Origin: Faecalibacterium prausnitzii
GTDB taxonomy: Bacteria > Bacillota > Clostridia > Oscillospirales > Ruminococcaceae
Reading direction: 5' to 3'
Length of the DNA: 12,379 nt
NCBI GenBank assembly: GCA_002313795.1
Contig: DCCL01000272.1
Location: 1 to 12,379, forward strand
Below the pieces are notes generated by a model that saw nothing but the letters and a program-made list of their open reading frames with translations, searched no databases and was not told the origin of the DNA. Below, in pieces: positions 5,793 to 12,379 of this stretch; within the stretch, counting starts at the first letter, position 1; each line of letters opens with the position of its first letter. The translations under genes and the position numbers were made by a program.

Positions 5793-6284
5793 ATGAGACG
5801 GATCGCTGCTCTGGCACTGAGCGCAGCCCTGCTGGCTTCGCTCACCACCCCTGTTCTGGCTGCTCCGGCCGTGGATACGGCACTGCCTGCCCCCGTATTG
5901 GAGGCAGAAAACGACGACTGGACCCTGTGGGAGCTTCCCCGGGCCGCTACGCCCGACCTCAGCAACACCACATGGAATTTTTCCGGCGGCTACATCGACG
6001 GACAGGAGATGACGCAGGCCGAAATGGATGCCTCGCTGGCGGAGTACGGCGGCAAGCTGCAGTTCCAGTTTGACGCCAACGGCGGCGCGACAATGATCCA
6101 GGGCGGCGGCACCGTGCAGGGCACATACCAGTATCTGGACGATGGCAGCGTGGGCGTCATCTTTGATTACAACGGTGAAGAACTGCGCTATGCCTGCATT
6201 TTCGGATGGACGGAGGAGGATGAGCTGCTCATGGTAGCCATCTCCAACATTGACGGCAAGGACGGCGTCTACTTCGTCCAATAA
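5793..6284 (+). CDS. Small secreted protein, lipocalin-like, function unknown
   Basis: A 163-residue exported protein. It has a clear Sec signal peptide (RR start, hydrophobic 4-17, cleavage near VLA-AP at 23/24). No cysteine sits at the cleavage site, so it is not a lipoprotein. The mature part begins with an acidic, Pro/Ala-rich stretch (25-50). A strand-rich domain follows with W-x-F-x-GG (NTTWNFSGGYIDG), repeated GG turns and alternating hydrophobics, like small calycin/lipocalin-type domains that sense or bind ligands; this is fold-level resemblance only. ATG at 5793 has an ideal GGAGG 7 nt upstream. It follows the LytTR/GHKL operon on the same strand but has its own promoter region, so it could be a regulated output or accessory sensor of that system. 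Confidence 0.75.
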   Translation: MRRIAALALSAALLASLTTPVLAAPAVDTALPAPVLEAENDDWTLWELPRAATPDLSNTTWNFSGGYIDGQEMTQAEMDASLAEYGGKLQFQFDANGGATMIQGGGTVQGTYQYLDDGSVGVIFDYNGEELRYACIFGWTEEDELLMVAISNIDGKDGVYFVQ

Positions 6285-6335
6285 CATCGATTCATCGCGT
6301 CTTTGTCATTTTATGCTGAGGATGCGGTGTCTATA

Positions 6336-6428
6336 GGCTTTGTCCGGCGGCGTCCGGCTCTGCGAGTGCCTTTGCGGTTAGGGCACTGTCTGCGGGATCG
6401 GAACGCCATACCCGGGCCGGACAGGGCC
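6336..6428 (+). ncRNA. Candidate structured RNA / 3' UTR, unknown class
   Basis: A 13-bp outer helix pairs 6336-6348 with 6416-6428, all complementary including two G-U pairs. Inside, GGCGTCCG (6349-6356) pairs with 6399-6407 with one bulged A, separated from the outer helix by an 8-nt one-sided bulge. An apical hairpin AGTGCC/GGCACT (6365-6370/6382-6387) sits above a large internal loop. A terminator follows 14 nt later. No good promoter was found directly upstream, so it may be the 3' end of the secreted-protein mRNA. It does not match the SRP, 6S, T-box or common riboswitch signatures I know. Confidence 0.5.
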
Positions 6429-6442
6429 GGAGGAATCAGAGG

Positions 6443-6480
6443 ACAGCCTGACGATTTTTCGTCGGGCTGTTTTTATTTTT
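6443..6480 (+). terminator. Strong Rho-independent terminator
   Basis: ACAGCCTGACGA (6443-6454) pairs over 12 bp (one G-U) with TCGTCGGGCTGT (6459-6470), loop TTTT, then TTTTATTTTT. It ends the secreted-protein/structured-RNA transcript. Confidence 0.92.
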
Positions 6481-6532
6481 GCAGGATAGAGAGACTTTCC
6501 AGAAAAAAGACAGAAAAAATCAAAAAAGACTC

Positions 6533-6560
6533 TTGCATTTTTCACAGGACATGCTATAAT
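6533..6560 (+). promoter_or_regulatory. Strong extended -10 promoter of rpmE
   Basis: TTGCAT (6533-6538), 16 nt and TATAAT (6555-6560), preceded by TGC as an extended -10. The start should be near 6564-6567. The A-rich stretch upstream (6500-6530) may act as an UP element. Confidence 0.85.
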
Positions 6561-6648
6561 ATTGGGGCAATCGTTTCCAAGGCCGCTCGAGGGGGTAGCC
6601 GATATTGAAGGTTGTGATGGGCACATACATGAATAATATGGCCCCAAT
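6561..6648 (+). promoter_or_regulatory. Structured rpmE leader, likely L31 autoregulatory element
   Basis: ATTGGGGC (6561-6568) is the exact complement of GCCCCAAT (6641-6648). Inside lie a GGC/GCC hairpin and a second arm ATATT (6602-6606)/AATAT (6635-6639) topped by TGTG/CACA (6613-6616/6622-6625). This three-way arrangement ahead of rpmE fits the published idea of L31 leaders that bind excess L31. The predicted start falls inside the left arm of the outer helix, so its exact use needs a mapped 5' end. Confidence 0.6.
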
Positions 6649-6677
6649 AAGTCAGAACCAGAAATGAGGTGAAAAGA

Positions 6678-6878
6678 ATGAAACAGGGTATCCATCCGAA
6701 CTACGTTGACTGCACCATCACCTGCGCATGCGGCAACGTCATCAAGACTCGTTCCACCAAGCCCGAGATCCACGTCGAAGTCTGCTCCAAGTGCCACCCC
6801 TTCTACACTGGCAAGCAGAAGCTGGTTGACAGCGGCGGACGTGTTGAGCGCTTTAACAAGCGTTTCGGCCGTAAGTAA
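6678..6878 (+). CDS. rpmE: 50S ribosomal protein L31 (zinc-binding C+ form)
   Basis: L31 bridges the large and small ribosomal subunits. The 66-residue protein begins [10 protein letters not shown] as in the family. It keeps four cysteines (Cys16, Cys18, Cys36, Cys39), marking the zinc-containing form, which can also store zinc. It ends in the usual basic tail (RFNKRFGRK). ATG at 6678 is chosen over an in-frame GTG at 6669, because TGAGGTG (6665-6671) then serves as the ribosome binding site 6 nt upstream. It is a single-gene unit with its own strong promoter, structured leader and terminator. Confidence 0.97.
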   Translation: MKQGIHPNYVDCTITCACGNVIKTRSTKPEIHVEVCSKCHPFYTGKQKLVDSGGRVERFNKRFGRK

Positions 6879-6900
6879 TTGCAGATTACTGGTCATTATG

Positions 6901-6937
6901 AGCGTCGTTTCCCATTCGGGAGACGGCGCTTTTTGTT
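6901..6937 (+). terminator. Terminator of rpmE
   Basis: AGCGTCGTTTCCC (6901-6913) pairs over 13 bp, with G-U pairs, with GGGAGACGGCGCT (6918-6930), loop ATTC, then TTTTGTT. It lies 22 nt after the rpmE stop. Confidence 0.92.
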
Positions 6938-7011
6938 GTGCCGGATGCGGAAATGGTCGAGCAAACGCAAAAAAGCCACACTTTGGAAACATACACAGCT
7001 TTATCTTATTT

Positions 7012-7040
7012 CTGACACATTTTCGGGCTAGAATTATCAG
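7012..7040 (+). promoter_or_regulatory. Possible promoter of the Gld-like operon
   Basis: CTGACA (7012-7017) with TATCAG 17 nt later (7035-7040) or an alternative -10 TAGAAT (7029-7034, spacer too short for this -35). A small inverted repeat CCCGG-AGCAG-CCGGG (7046-7060) follows in the leader. Only moderate support. Confidence 0.35.
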
Positions 7041-7088
7041 GCATTCCCGGAGCAGCCGGGCCATACTCACAGCAAAGGAGCGTTTTTT

Positions 7089-7811
7089 GTGATAGAAGTA
7101 TCCCACCTCACCAAAAGATACGGCAGGCGTCTTGCCGTGGATGATGTCTCGTTCACCGTGGAAGACGGCGTGATCTATGGTCTGCTGGGGCCGAACGGCG
7201 CCGGAAAATCCACCATCATGAATATCCTCACCGGCTATCTTGCTGCGACGGAGGGACAGGTGACGGTAGAAGGCCATCCTCTGCCGGAGGAGGCCGATGC
7301 CGCCAAGGCCTGTGTGGGCTACCTGCCCGAGCAGCCGCCCCTTTACCCGGAGATGACGGTGGCCGAGTATCTGGACTTCGTGGCTGAACTGAAGAAAGTG
7401 AAAAAGGCCGACCGTGCCGGACAGGTGCAGTCTGCTGCCCGCCGCACTGGGCTGGAAGATGTGCTGCTGCGGCTCATCCGCAGCCTGTCCAAGGGCTACC
7501 GCCAGCGTGTGGGCGTGGCACAGGCCCTGTTGGGGTCTCCGCAGCTCATCATTCTGGACGAGCCTACCGTGGGCCTTGATCCGGCACAGGTCATTGAGCT
7601 GCGCCGCCTGATCAAAGAACTGGGCCGCACCCATACGGTCATCCTGTCCAGCCATATCCTCAGCGAGGTGCAGGCTGTCTGCGATAAGGCGCTGATCCTC
7701 TCACAGGGAAAACTTGCGGCGGTGCTGGACCTCGCGACAGAGACGCGCGATCTGGAAGAAGTTTTCCTGGAACTGACCGCTCCGGAAGAAACAGACAAAA
7801 AGGAGGACTGA
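7089..7811 (+). CDS. Gld-like ABC transporter ATPase
   Basis: ATP-binding subunit of an ABC-2 type transporter, first gene of a four-gene cassette. The 240-residue protein has Walker A GPNGAGKST (34-42), Q-loop Gln82 (LPEQPPLYPEMT), signature LSKGYRQR (133-140), Walker B LIILDEP (153-159, catalytic Glu158) and H-loop His189. LSKGY replaces the LSGGQ signature, as is usual in NatA/CcmA/GldA-type exporters. GTG at 7089 has AAAGGAG (7074-7080) 8 nt upstream. In Bacteroidetes the related GldA-F-G set supports gliding; here in a Firmicute the substrate is unknown. The gene's last codons contain the permease's ribosome binding site. Confidence 0.93.
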   Translation: MIEVSHLTKRYGRRLAVDDVSFTVEDGVIYGLLGPNGAGKSTIMNILTGYLAATEGQVTVEGHPLPEEADAAKACVGYLPEQPPLYPEMTVAEYLDFVAELKKVKKADRAGQVQSAARRTGLEDVLLRLIRSLSKGYRQRVGVAQALLGSPQLIILDEPTVGLDPAQVIELRRLIKELGRTHTVILSSHILSEVQAVCDKALILSQGKLAAVLDLATETRDLEEVFLELTAPEETDKKED

Positions 7812-7814
7812 CCG

Positions 7815-8687
7815 ATGTTTGCCATCTACAAGCGGGAACTGCGCAGCTTTTTCCATGGCATGATGGGCTATGTGCTCACGGCCTTTCTGCTGGCAGCGAC
7901 CGGCCTTTATTATCTGGCTCTGAACCTCGGCTACGGCCTGACGGATTTCGGATACTATACGCTTTACCGCACCATCTTCATGCTCCTGCTCTATTTCCCG
8001 GTGCTGTCCATGCGCTCGCTGGCCGAGGAACGCCACGCCCGCACTGACCAGCTCCTGCTCACCAGTCCGGTGTCCGTGTGGGGCATCGTGGTGGGAAAGT
8101 ATCTGGCCCTCTGCACAGTATTTGCGCTGCCCTGCCTGGTGGACGGCGTGATGATCGTCATCCTCTGGCTGCTGGGCGGCACGGCCTCAGCCTGCGGTGC
8201 AAACTTTGCCGCGCTGCTCTGCTATTTTCTGCTGGGCTGTGCGGCCATTGCAGTCTGCGAGTTCTGCTCCGGCCTTACTGAGAATCAGATCATCGCAGCG
8301 GTCATGGGATTTTCCGCCCTGCTGCTGGCCTACATGATGCCCAGCCTCCGCAGTATGTTCAATGCAGGCAGCGCGGTGGCGCTGGCAGTATTCACTGCGC
8401 TGGCCGCTGCCGCATCCGTTGCCGCAGGTCTCCGCACCCGGAGTTTTACGCTGGGCTGTTTCTACTTTGCGGCCCTCTGCGTCGGGCTGAGCGCCCTGTT
8501 CCTGCTCCGCAGTGCGTGGCTCACGGAGGCATTCAGCGCTGTGCTGAGCGCCCTCTGCCTCTTTGACCCCTTTGAAGAGTTCGTCAACAACAGTTTCTCC
8601 ATCCCTACGCTGGTCTACTACCTTACGGTGAGTGTGCTCTTTCTTTTCTTTACGGCACAGGGCATCGAGAAGCGCCGCTGGAACTGA
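7815..8687 (+). CDS. Gld-like ABC-2 permease
   Basis: A 290-residue integral membrane protein with about six transmembrane segments, forming the channel for the preceding ATPase. After the first segments comes the family motif MRSLAEERHARTDQLLLTSP, with the paired acidic residues and the T-x-x-LLLTSPVS stretch found in GldF/ABC-2 family permeases. It ends in a short basic tail (GIEKRRWN). ATG at 7815 is 3 nt after the ATPase stop, with AGGAGG (7801-7806) 8 nt upstream. Its stop is followed at once by the next gene's Shine-Dalgarno, so the cassette is translationally packed. Confidence 0.9.
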   Translation: MFAIYKRELRSFFHGMMGYVLTAFLLAATGLYYLALNLGYGLTDFGYYTLYRTIFMLLLYFPVLSMRSLAEERHARTDQLLLTSPVSVWGIVVGKYLALCTVFALPCLVDGVMIVILWLLGGTASACGANFAALLCYFLLGCAAIAVCEFCSGLTENQIIAAVMGFSALLLAYMMPSLRSMFNAGSAVALAVFTALAAAASVAAGLRTRSFTLGCFYFAALCVGLSALFLLRSAWLTEAFSAVLSALCLFDPFEEFVNNSFSIPTLVYYLTVSVLFLFFTAQGIEKRRWN

Positions 8688-8703
8688 GGGGGAGGGAACT
8701 GAG

Positions 8704-10155
8704 ATGAAATTTTTCAAGAGACCTGAAAAAAAGAGTGCAGGCTCGCTGGAACGCCTGCGTCTGCGCAGCGGGGTGTACGCCGCTGCATTTACGGTGCTGG
8801 CTGTGGTGCTGGCAGTTCTGCTCAACCTGATCGTCCGGGCCATCCCGTCGAAATATACCGAGTTCGACCTCTCCGAAGCTGGGCTCTATACTCTCAGTGA
8901 CAGCTCAAAACAGATCGCCCGGGACCTGACGCAGGATGTGACCATCTACTACGTGACCGAGACCGGAAACGAAGACGCCATCATCACCAAGCTCCTTGAC
9001 CGCTACGCCGCCGAGAGCAGCCATATCCGGTGGGAGCTGAAAGACCCGGCTGTTTATCCGACCTTTGCAGCCCAATACGGTGCACAGTCGGTCGAGGACG
9101 GGAGTCTCATCGTCGTTTCAGGGGAAAAGAGTGTTGTCCTTGCAGCTTCCGACCTCTACGACTATGACTATTCCGACTACTATACCACCGGAAGCTACAG
9201 CGTGACCTTCGGCGGTGAAAACAAGATCACAGCAGCACTTTACCGGGTCACCGGCAGTCAGGAACTGCACGTCTACTATACCACCAACCATGGTGAGACC
9301 CTCACGGACACCCTGAAGGAAGCGCTGGAAGCCCAGAACCTCACAGTCAGCCAGCTGGATCTGCTCACCGACAGCATCCCAGAAGACTGCGACCTGCTCC
9401 TTATCAATGACCCGCAGCAGGACTTTTCCGCCGCAGGCAGCCTTGTGGATGAGATGTCGGCTCTGCGCAGCTACCTGAAAAATGGCGGGCACCTTATGCT
9501 GACCACAGACAGCTACTATTCCACCCCCAATCTGGATGGGTTGATGGCGGAGTTCGGCCTGACCCGCACCAAGGGCCTTGTGGTGGAGGGAGACAGCAGC
9601 CACTACCTCAACGGTTATCCCTACTATCTGCTGCCGGACTATGCCACCGATACCGAGAGCGGTGTGCTGGACAGCATCGATACCAGCCGCCGCGTCCTGC
9701 TCCAGATGGCACAGGGCATCACCATGACCGAAACGGATGGAGTCACTGCAGAAGCTCTGCTGGTCAGTTCGGAAAGTTCCTACAGCAAAACGGCAGGTTA
9801 TGAGATGACCACCGCGCAGCAGGAAGACGGCGACCCGGACGGCCCCTTTGCACTGGCGGCATATGCTTCCAATGACACCACCGGCGCAGAAGTTGTCTGG
9901 GTGAACTGCGGCAATATGGATAACGAAGCGGTTTATCAGACGGTTCCCGGCAATGTGACTTTCCTGCAGGGCTGTGCAGCAGCGCTGGCCGGGCAGGAGG
10001 GAACGGCCCTCGTGGAATCTAAGGCGCTGGAAGCAGCACCCATCACCATCTCGGGCCATACGGCTGCAGTGCTGGGGCTTGTGTTCGTTCTCATCCTCCC
10101 GGCGGCAGTGCTGGCCATAGGTGCCGTGGTCGTGCTGCTGCGCCGCCGCAAGTAA
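8704..10155 (+). CDS. GldG-like ABC transporter auxiliary membrane protein
   Basis: A 483-residue protein with the GldG/ABC-transporter-auxiliary layout: a cytoplasmic basic N-terminus (KFFKRPEKK), one membrane segment at about 25-45, a large extracellular domain and a C-terminal membrane segment (about 453-478) ending RRRK. Just after the first membrane segment is FDLSEAGLYTLSDSSKQI, matching the conserved D-x-T/S-x-x-x-x-YTLS opening of this family. YYTTNHGE and LLLINDPQQDFS, with NGGHLMLTTDS, resemble the glutamine-amidotransferase-like fold such proteins contain. ATG at 8704 is preferred over an upstream in-frame start because GGAGG (8691-8695) is 8 nt away and the alternative would overlap the permease. 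Family members probably couple the transporter to the envelope; exact role unknown. Confidence 0.9.
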   Translation: MKFFKRPEKKSAGSLERLRLRSGVYAAAFTVLAVVLAVLLNLIVRAIPSKYTEFDLSEAGLYTLSDSSKQIARDLTQDVTIYYVTETGNEDAIITKLLDRYAAESSHIRWELKDPAVYPTFAAQYGAQSVEDGSLIVVSGEKSVVLAASDLYDYDYSDYYTTGSYSVTFGGENKITAALYRVTGSQELHVYYTTNHGETLTDTLKEALEAQNLTVSQLDLLTDSIPEDCDLLLINDPQQDFSAAGSLVDEMSALRSYLKNGGHLMLTTDSYYSTPNLDGLMAEFGLTRTKGLVVEGDSSHYLNGYPYYLLPDYATDTESGVLDSIDTSRRVLLQMAQGITMTETDGVTAEALLVSSESSYSKTAGYEMTTAQQEDGDPDGPFALAAYASNDTTGAEVVWVNCGNMDNEAVYQTVPGNVTFLQGCAAALAGQEGTALVESKALEAAPITISGHTAAVLGLVFVLILPAAVLAIGAVVVLLRRRK

Positions 10156-10167
10156 GGAGGCCGTACC

Positions 10168-11124
10168 ATGAAAGCAAAACAGCGTGCCCTGTTTCTTCTG
10201 CTGGGGCTTGTGGCAGCGGCCGGCGTGGCGCTGGCTCTGCTGACCCACGCCAACCGGCAGGCCGAACAGGCGGCCAGCGAAGCCGAGACCGGCAGCATCC
10301 CGCTGCTGGATGTCACATCGGATACGCTGGAACAGGTGTCCCTTCAATACGAAGGCGATACGCTGACTCTTCAGCCGAAGGGCGACAGCTGGATTCTGGC
10401 CGAAGACCCGGCGTATCATCTGGATGTCTCTTCCTGCAACACCATCCGGACGGCTCTGGCAGGGATGAAGGCCAAGCGCCAGTTGGAAGAGCAGGCGGGG
10501 GAAGATTACGGCTTTGATGCGCCGCAGCTTGTCGTCACGGTGCAGGCAGCGGGGAAGAGCACGACCCTTACGGTAGGAGCAGAAAATGCAGTCACGGGGG
10601 ATGTATATGTCCGCCGGGCGGGAGATGATGCCATCTATACCGTGGATGCGTCGAAATTCAGCTGTATGGAGCAGACGAAAGCCGGACTGTTTGGCGCGTT
10701 CTGCCCCGCCGGGCTGACGGTATCGGACATCGAGGCTGTGAACTACACCCTCCAAAGCGGGGAAAACGTCTCCCTGAAAGCCGTTTCGGAGTCATCCGAG
10801 GCTGACAGCAGCACCTATCAATCGGTCTGGCGGCTGACGGATGCGCCGGATACGGCGCTGGACACCGACAAAACGGACGCTCTTCTGGCGGCGCTGGCAA
10901 GCTATGTCACAGCTCAGGATACCACTGCAGAACCCTCTGCCTGCGGCTTTGATGACCCTCTTGTGACTGCAGAAGTGACGACGGCAGAGGGCACTGTCAC
11001 CATGACTTACGCCATCGGCACCGACGGCTATTATATGATGATGTCGGGGGACAACTCTGTTTACACCGTGGACGGAAAGACCGTGCAGGCGCTCTGCCTG
11101 ACGGCGGCGCAGCTGGCAGAGTGA
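10168..11124 (+). CDS. DUF4340 domain membrane-anchored protein
   Basis: A 318-residue protein, last of the cassette. The N-terminus has a single hydrophobic segment (7-25, LFLLLGLVAAAGVALALL) that anchors a strand-rich extracytoplasmic part. The body, about 50-240, fits DUF4340: repeated short W/L-containing strands, YGFDAPQLVVTV and TLTVGAENAVTGDVYVR, ending in a statement of a residue or ligand-like pocket of unknown role. DUF4340 genes commonly follow gldA-gldF-gldG-like genes, which supports the operon assignment. ATG at 10168 has AAGGAGG (10154-10160) 7 nt upstream, overlapping the previous stop. No function is established. No terminator follows at once; the first candidate is more than 200 nt downstream. 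Confidence 0.88.
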   Translation: MKAKQRALFLLLGLVAAAGVALALLTHANRQAEQAASEAETGSIPLLDVTSDTLEQVSLQYEGDTLTLQPKGDSWILAEDPAYHLDVSSCNTIRTALAGMKAKRQLEEQAGEDYGFDAPQLVVTVQAAGKSTTLTVGAENAVTGDVYVRRAGDDAIYTVDASKFSCMEQTKAGLFGAFCPAGLTVSDIEAVNYTLQSGENVSLKAVSESSEADSSTYQSVWRLTDAPDTALDTDKTDALLAALASYVTAQDTTAEPSACGFDDPLVTAEVTTAEGTVTMTYAIGTDGYYMMMSGDNSVYTVDGKTVQALCLTAAQLAE

Positions 11125-11341
11125 GACGCAGGGACAGGATTCAGGGAAGCAGCCCATCTCAGAATGACACACAGACGGGATACGCTTCATGATGATTTTG
11201 CTGTATTATCGCAAATCAGAAAAATGGCGTGATCTCAAAACGATGCGTTTGCAATATTCGCTCCGGCGTTGCTGCCACTGCATGAAAAATTGAAGCGATG
11301 CGAAAGCCTGATTCGCCGTAAAATACGCTTTGGAACAGAGA

Positions 11342-11406
11342 CATCCGCAGTTTTATCCGTTTATGGCCCCACTGCGGGGCGGCGGAAGAACTGCGGATGC
11401 TTTTTG
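11342..11406 (+). terminator. Very long hairpin terminator in the 11125-11583 gap
   Basis: 13 bp (11342-11354 with 11387-11399, one G-U) extend past a bulged A into 4 bp (11356-11359/11383-11386) and, after an internal loop, GCCCC/GGGGC (11366-11370/11376-11380). CTTTTT follows. It is a probable terminator of the Gld-like operon, whose last stop is at 11122-11124. The rest of 11125-11583 shows no coding gene I can support; overlapping short ORFs there lack recognisable domains. Confidence 0.65.
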
Positions 11407-11583
11407 TGCGGGCCGCAGAGAGAAGCCCGGCGGCAGATCGGCATTTGCAGACTGCAGAACGCAAGATTCCCTCAAGTCAGGCACCATTTGGAAAGATAAC
11501 GATGATCTATGCAAAAATGTTGTAATAAATAGATGCAAAAGGCCCCTGAAAATTTAAAGTTTCGGCAAACATCAGCAGAGTGA

Positions 11584-11612
11584 TTGACATTTTGACAAAG
11601 ATTGTTTAAGAT
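11584..11612 (+). promoter_or_regulatory. Strong promoter of the potA transcript
   Basis: TTGACA (11584-11589), a 17-nt spacer and TAAGAT (11607-11612). Transcription should begin near G11619, leaving about 318 nt before the potA ATG. Confidence 0.85.
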
Positions 11613-11618
11613 AGACAG

Positions 11619-11936
11619 GACAGGGCAGAATAACTGCGCAATATAGGGGCCCGGGAACGGGCCCTCCGGTCGTCATGGATGTTGTGCGGGGTAGAGTCTG
11701 CTTCCACAGCCAGCGGGCGTTGGATGAACGAGGATTTTTTGCATCGGGCAAGGAGATTTTCCGCAGCGATTCTGACGGATTGCAAGGGGAAACGACGCAG
11801 AATGATGCGGAAAAGACCGCTCAGGCAATGTGCGATGGTTGTGAAAGCAGGCTCCAAGTCACCCTGGTACGAGAGAGGGATGGGGGAGAACCCTGTCTTT
11901 TTTCGTATCTGAGTTATAAGGAGGATAAAGTAAAAA
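11619..11936 (+). promoter_or_regulatory. Long structured leader of potA with terminator-like hairpin (riboswitch/attenuator candidate)
   Basis: The leader opens GACAGGG (11619-11625), exactly complementary to CCCTGTC (11891-11897). CTGCGCAA (11634-11641) pairs with TTGTGCGG (11682-11689), enclosing a hairpin GGGCCCG-GGAA-CGGGCCC (11647-11664) with a GNRA loop. Further down, TGA-GCGG/CCGC-TCA (11803-11823) folds with one bulge. AGAGAGGG (11872-11879) pairs with CCCTGTCT (11891-11898) with one mismatch, followed by TTTTT: a terminator-like hairpin 20 nt before the ribosome binding site. The 5' end and the terminator's left arm compete for the same CCCTGTC. It matches no riboswitch class I recognise. 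Confidence 0.55.
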
Positions 11937-12379
11937 ATGGACAACTCGGTGATCGTTTCACTGCGTGATATCGTGGTGGAATTTGATGGTCAGCGCATTC
12001 TGGATGGGCTGAACCTCGACATCCATGACAAAGAGTTTGTGACGCTGCTGGGCTCTTCCGGCTGCGGCAAAACTACCACCCTTCGCCTTATCGCAGGCTT
12101 TCTGGAGCCCAATTCCGGCAAAGTGCTGCTCAAGGGTGAGGATATTACCGGCGTGCCGCCCTATAAGCGTCCGGTGAATACGGTGTTCCAGAAATACGCA
12201 CTGTTCCCCCATCTGAATGTGTTCGAGAACGTGGCTTTCGGTCTGCGCCTCAAGAAGATGGATGAGGAGACCATCCGCCGCAAGGTGCGGGATATGCTGG
12301 AAGTCGTGGGCCTGAAGGGCTTCGAGCGCCGCAGCATCGGCCAGATGTCCGGCGGTCAGCAGCAGCGCGTGGCCATCGC
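11937..12379 (+). CDS. potA: PotA, spermidine/putrescine ABC importer ATPase (C-terminus cut by window edge)
   Basis: ATP-binding subunit of the PotABCD polyamine importer. 147 codons are visible, of about 350-370 usual. Walker A is GSSGCGKTT (39-47), the Q-loop NTVFQKYALFPHLNVFENVAFG (Gln85 in VFQKYALFPH), and the signature MSGGQQQR (137-144). Walker B lies beyond the edge. RPVNTVFQ and YALFPHLNVFENVAFGL are characteristic of PotA-type (spermidine/putrescine, CUT1-like) ATPases. Related iron or thiamine importer ATPases are less likely but cannot be excluded without the C-terminal regulatory domain. ATG at 11937 has AAGGAGG (11918-11924) 12 nt upstream, a slightly long spacing. It follows a strong promoter and a ~318-nt folded leader, suggesting RNA-level control of polyamine uptake; potB, potC and potD would be expected downstream. 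Confidence 0.88.
   Translation, partial: MDNSVIVSLRDIVVEFDGQRILDGLNLDIHDKEFVTLLGSSGCGKTTTLRLIAGFLEPNSGKVLLKGEDITGVPPYKRPVNTVFQKYALFPHLNVFENVAFGLRLKKMDEETIRRKVRDMLEVVGLKGFERRSIGQMSGGQQQRVAI

Noticed and set aside
6669..6677. Upstream GTG start for L31
   Set aside because: It would use up the AGGTG ribosome binding site and add three residues not seen in the family; ATG at 6678 gives the canonical start.
6378..7655. 425-codon minus-strand ORF
   Set aside because: It runs through two plus-strand terminators, rpmE and the ABC ATPase, with no protein motif.
9118..10755. 545-codon minus-strand ORF
   Set aside because: It is antisense to the GldG-like and DUF4340 genes, has no recognisable domain, and the plus-strand genes have ideal ribosome binding sites and family motifs.
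11509..11540. Direct repeat ATGCAAAA twice, 24 bp apart, upstream of the potA promoter
   Set aside because: Eight A-rich bases repeated once can occur by chance and no partner features were seen.
11862..11880. CTGGTACGAGAG resembling the guanidine (ykkC) riboswitch motif or 23S rRNA
   Set aside because: Only a short stretch agrees; the other conserved ykkC segments and rRNA context are absent.
11675..11968. 97-codon ORF in the potA leader
   Set aside because: It overlaps potA in another frame, lacks a good ribosome binding site and has no recognisable domain; the region pairs as RNA instead.
1..12379. CRISPR arrays, insertion-sequence ends, rRNA genes and replication origins
   Set aside because: No regularly spaced repeats, transposase genes, rRNA signatures or DnaA-box clusters were found on reading both strands.

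Overview
The window looks like chromosomal DNA of a GC-rich Firmicute of the Clostridia, most like Oscillospiraceae/Ruminococcaceae. A Faecalibacterium/Subdoligranulum-type relative is my guess and is not proven. The reasons are the spoIVB-spo0A sporulation pair, Gram-positive ribosome binding sites (AGGAGG), LytTR/GHKL signalling, U-tract terminators and a four-cysteine L31.

Layout. (1) 1-2005, minus strand: spoIVB followed by spo0A, which runs off the left edge; spo0A has its own sigma-A-type promoter. (2) 2073-2244, plus strand: tRNA-Leu(UAG) with promoter and terminator, divergent from spoIVB. (3) 2385-3483, minus strand: tRNA-Thr(UGU), two stacked terminators, a 49-codon ORF and a decayed phage gene (MuF/minor-capsid tail with a C-terminal HEMWH metallopeptidase-like domain). 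This part is visibly more AT-rich than its neighbours and reads as a prophage remnant. (4) 3576-5651, plus strand: a two-gene LytTR response regulator / GHKL sensor kinase operon with a near-consensus promoter. (5) 5687-6480: a small secreted protein with its own promoter region, followed by an elaborately foldable 3' RNA and a terminator. (6) 6533-6937: rpmE (L31) behind a structured leader that looks like autogenous control. (7) 7089-11124: a four-gene gliding-type (Gld-like) ABC export cassette: ATPase, permease, GldG-like protein and DUF4340 protein. (8) 11125-11583: no gene, but a long terminator hairpin. (9) 11584-12379: a strong promoter, a ~318-nt untranslated leader with a terminator-like hairpin and a competing 5' segment, then potA, cut by the right edge.

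How the parts relate. The kinase and regulator form one signalling unit. The secreted protein directly downstream shares a short sequence block with the regulator's promoter and may be a target. The Gld-like genes are tightly packed, with ribosome binding sites inside or just after the preceding gene, so they should be made together. The least explained parts are the RNA-level features: the potA leader, the folded RNA at 6336-6428 and the terminator that abuts the 5' end of tRNA-Thr. I found no CRISPR array, insertion sequence or rRNA.
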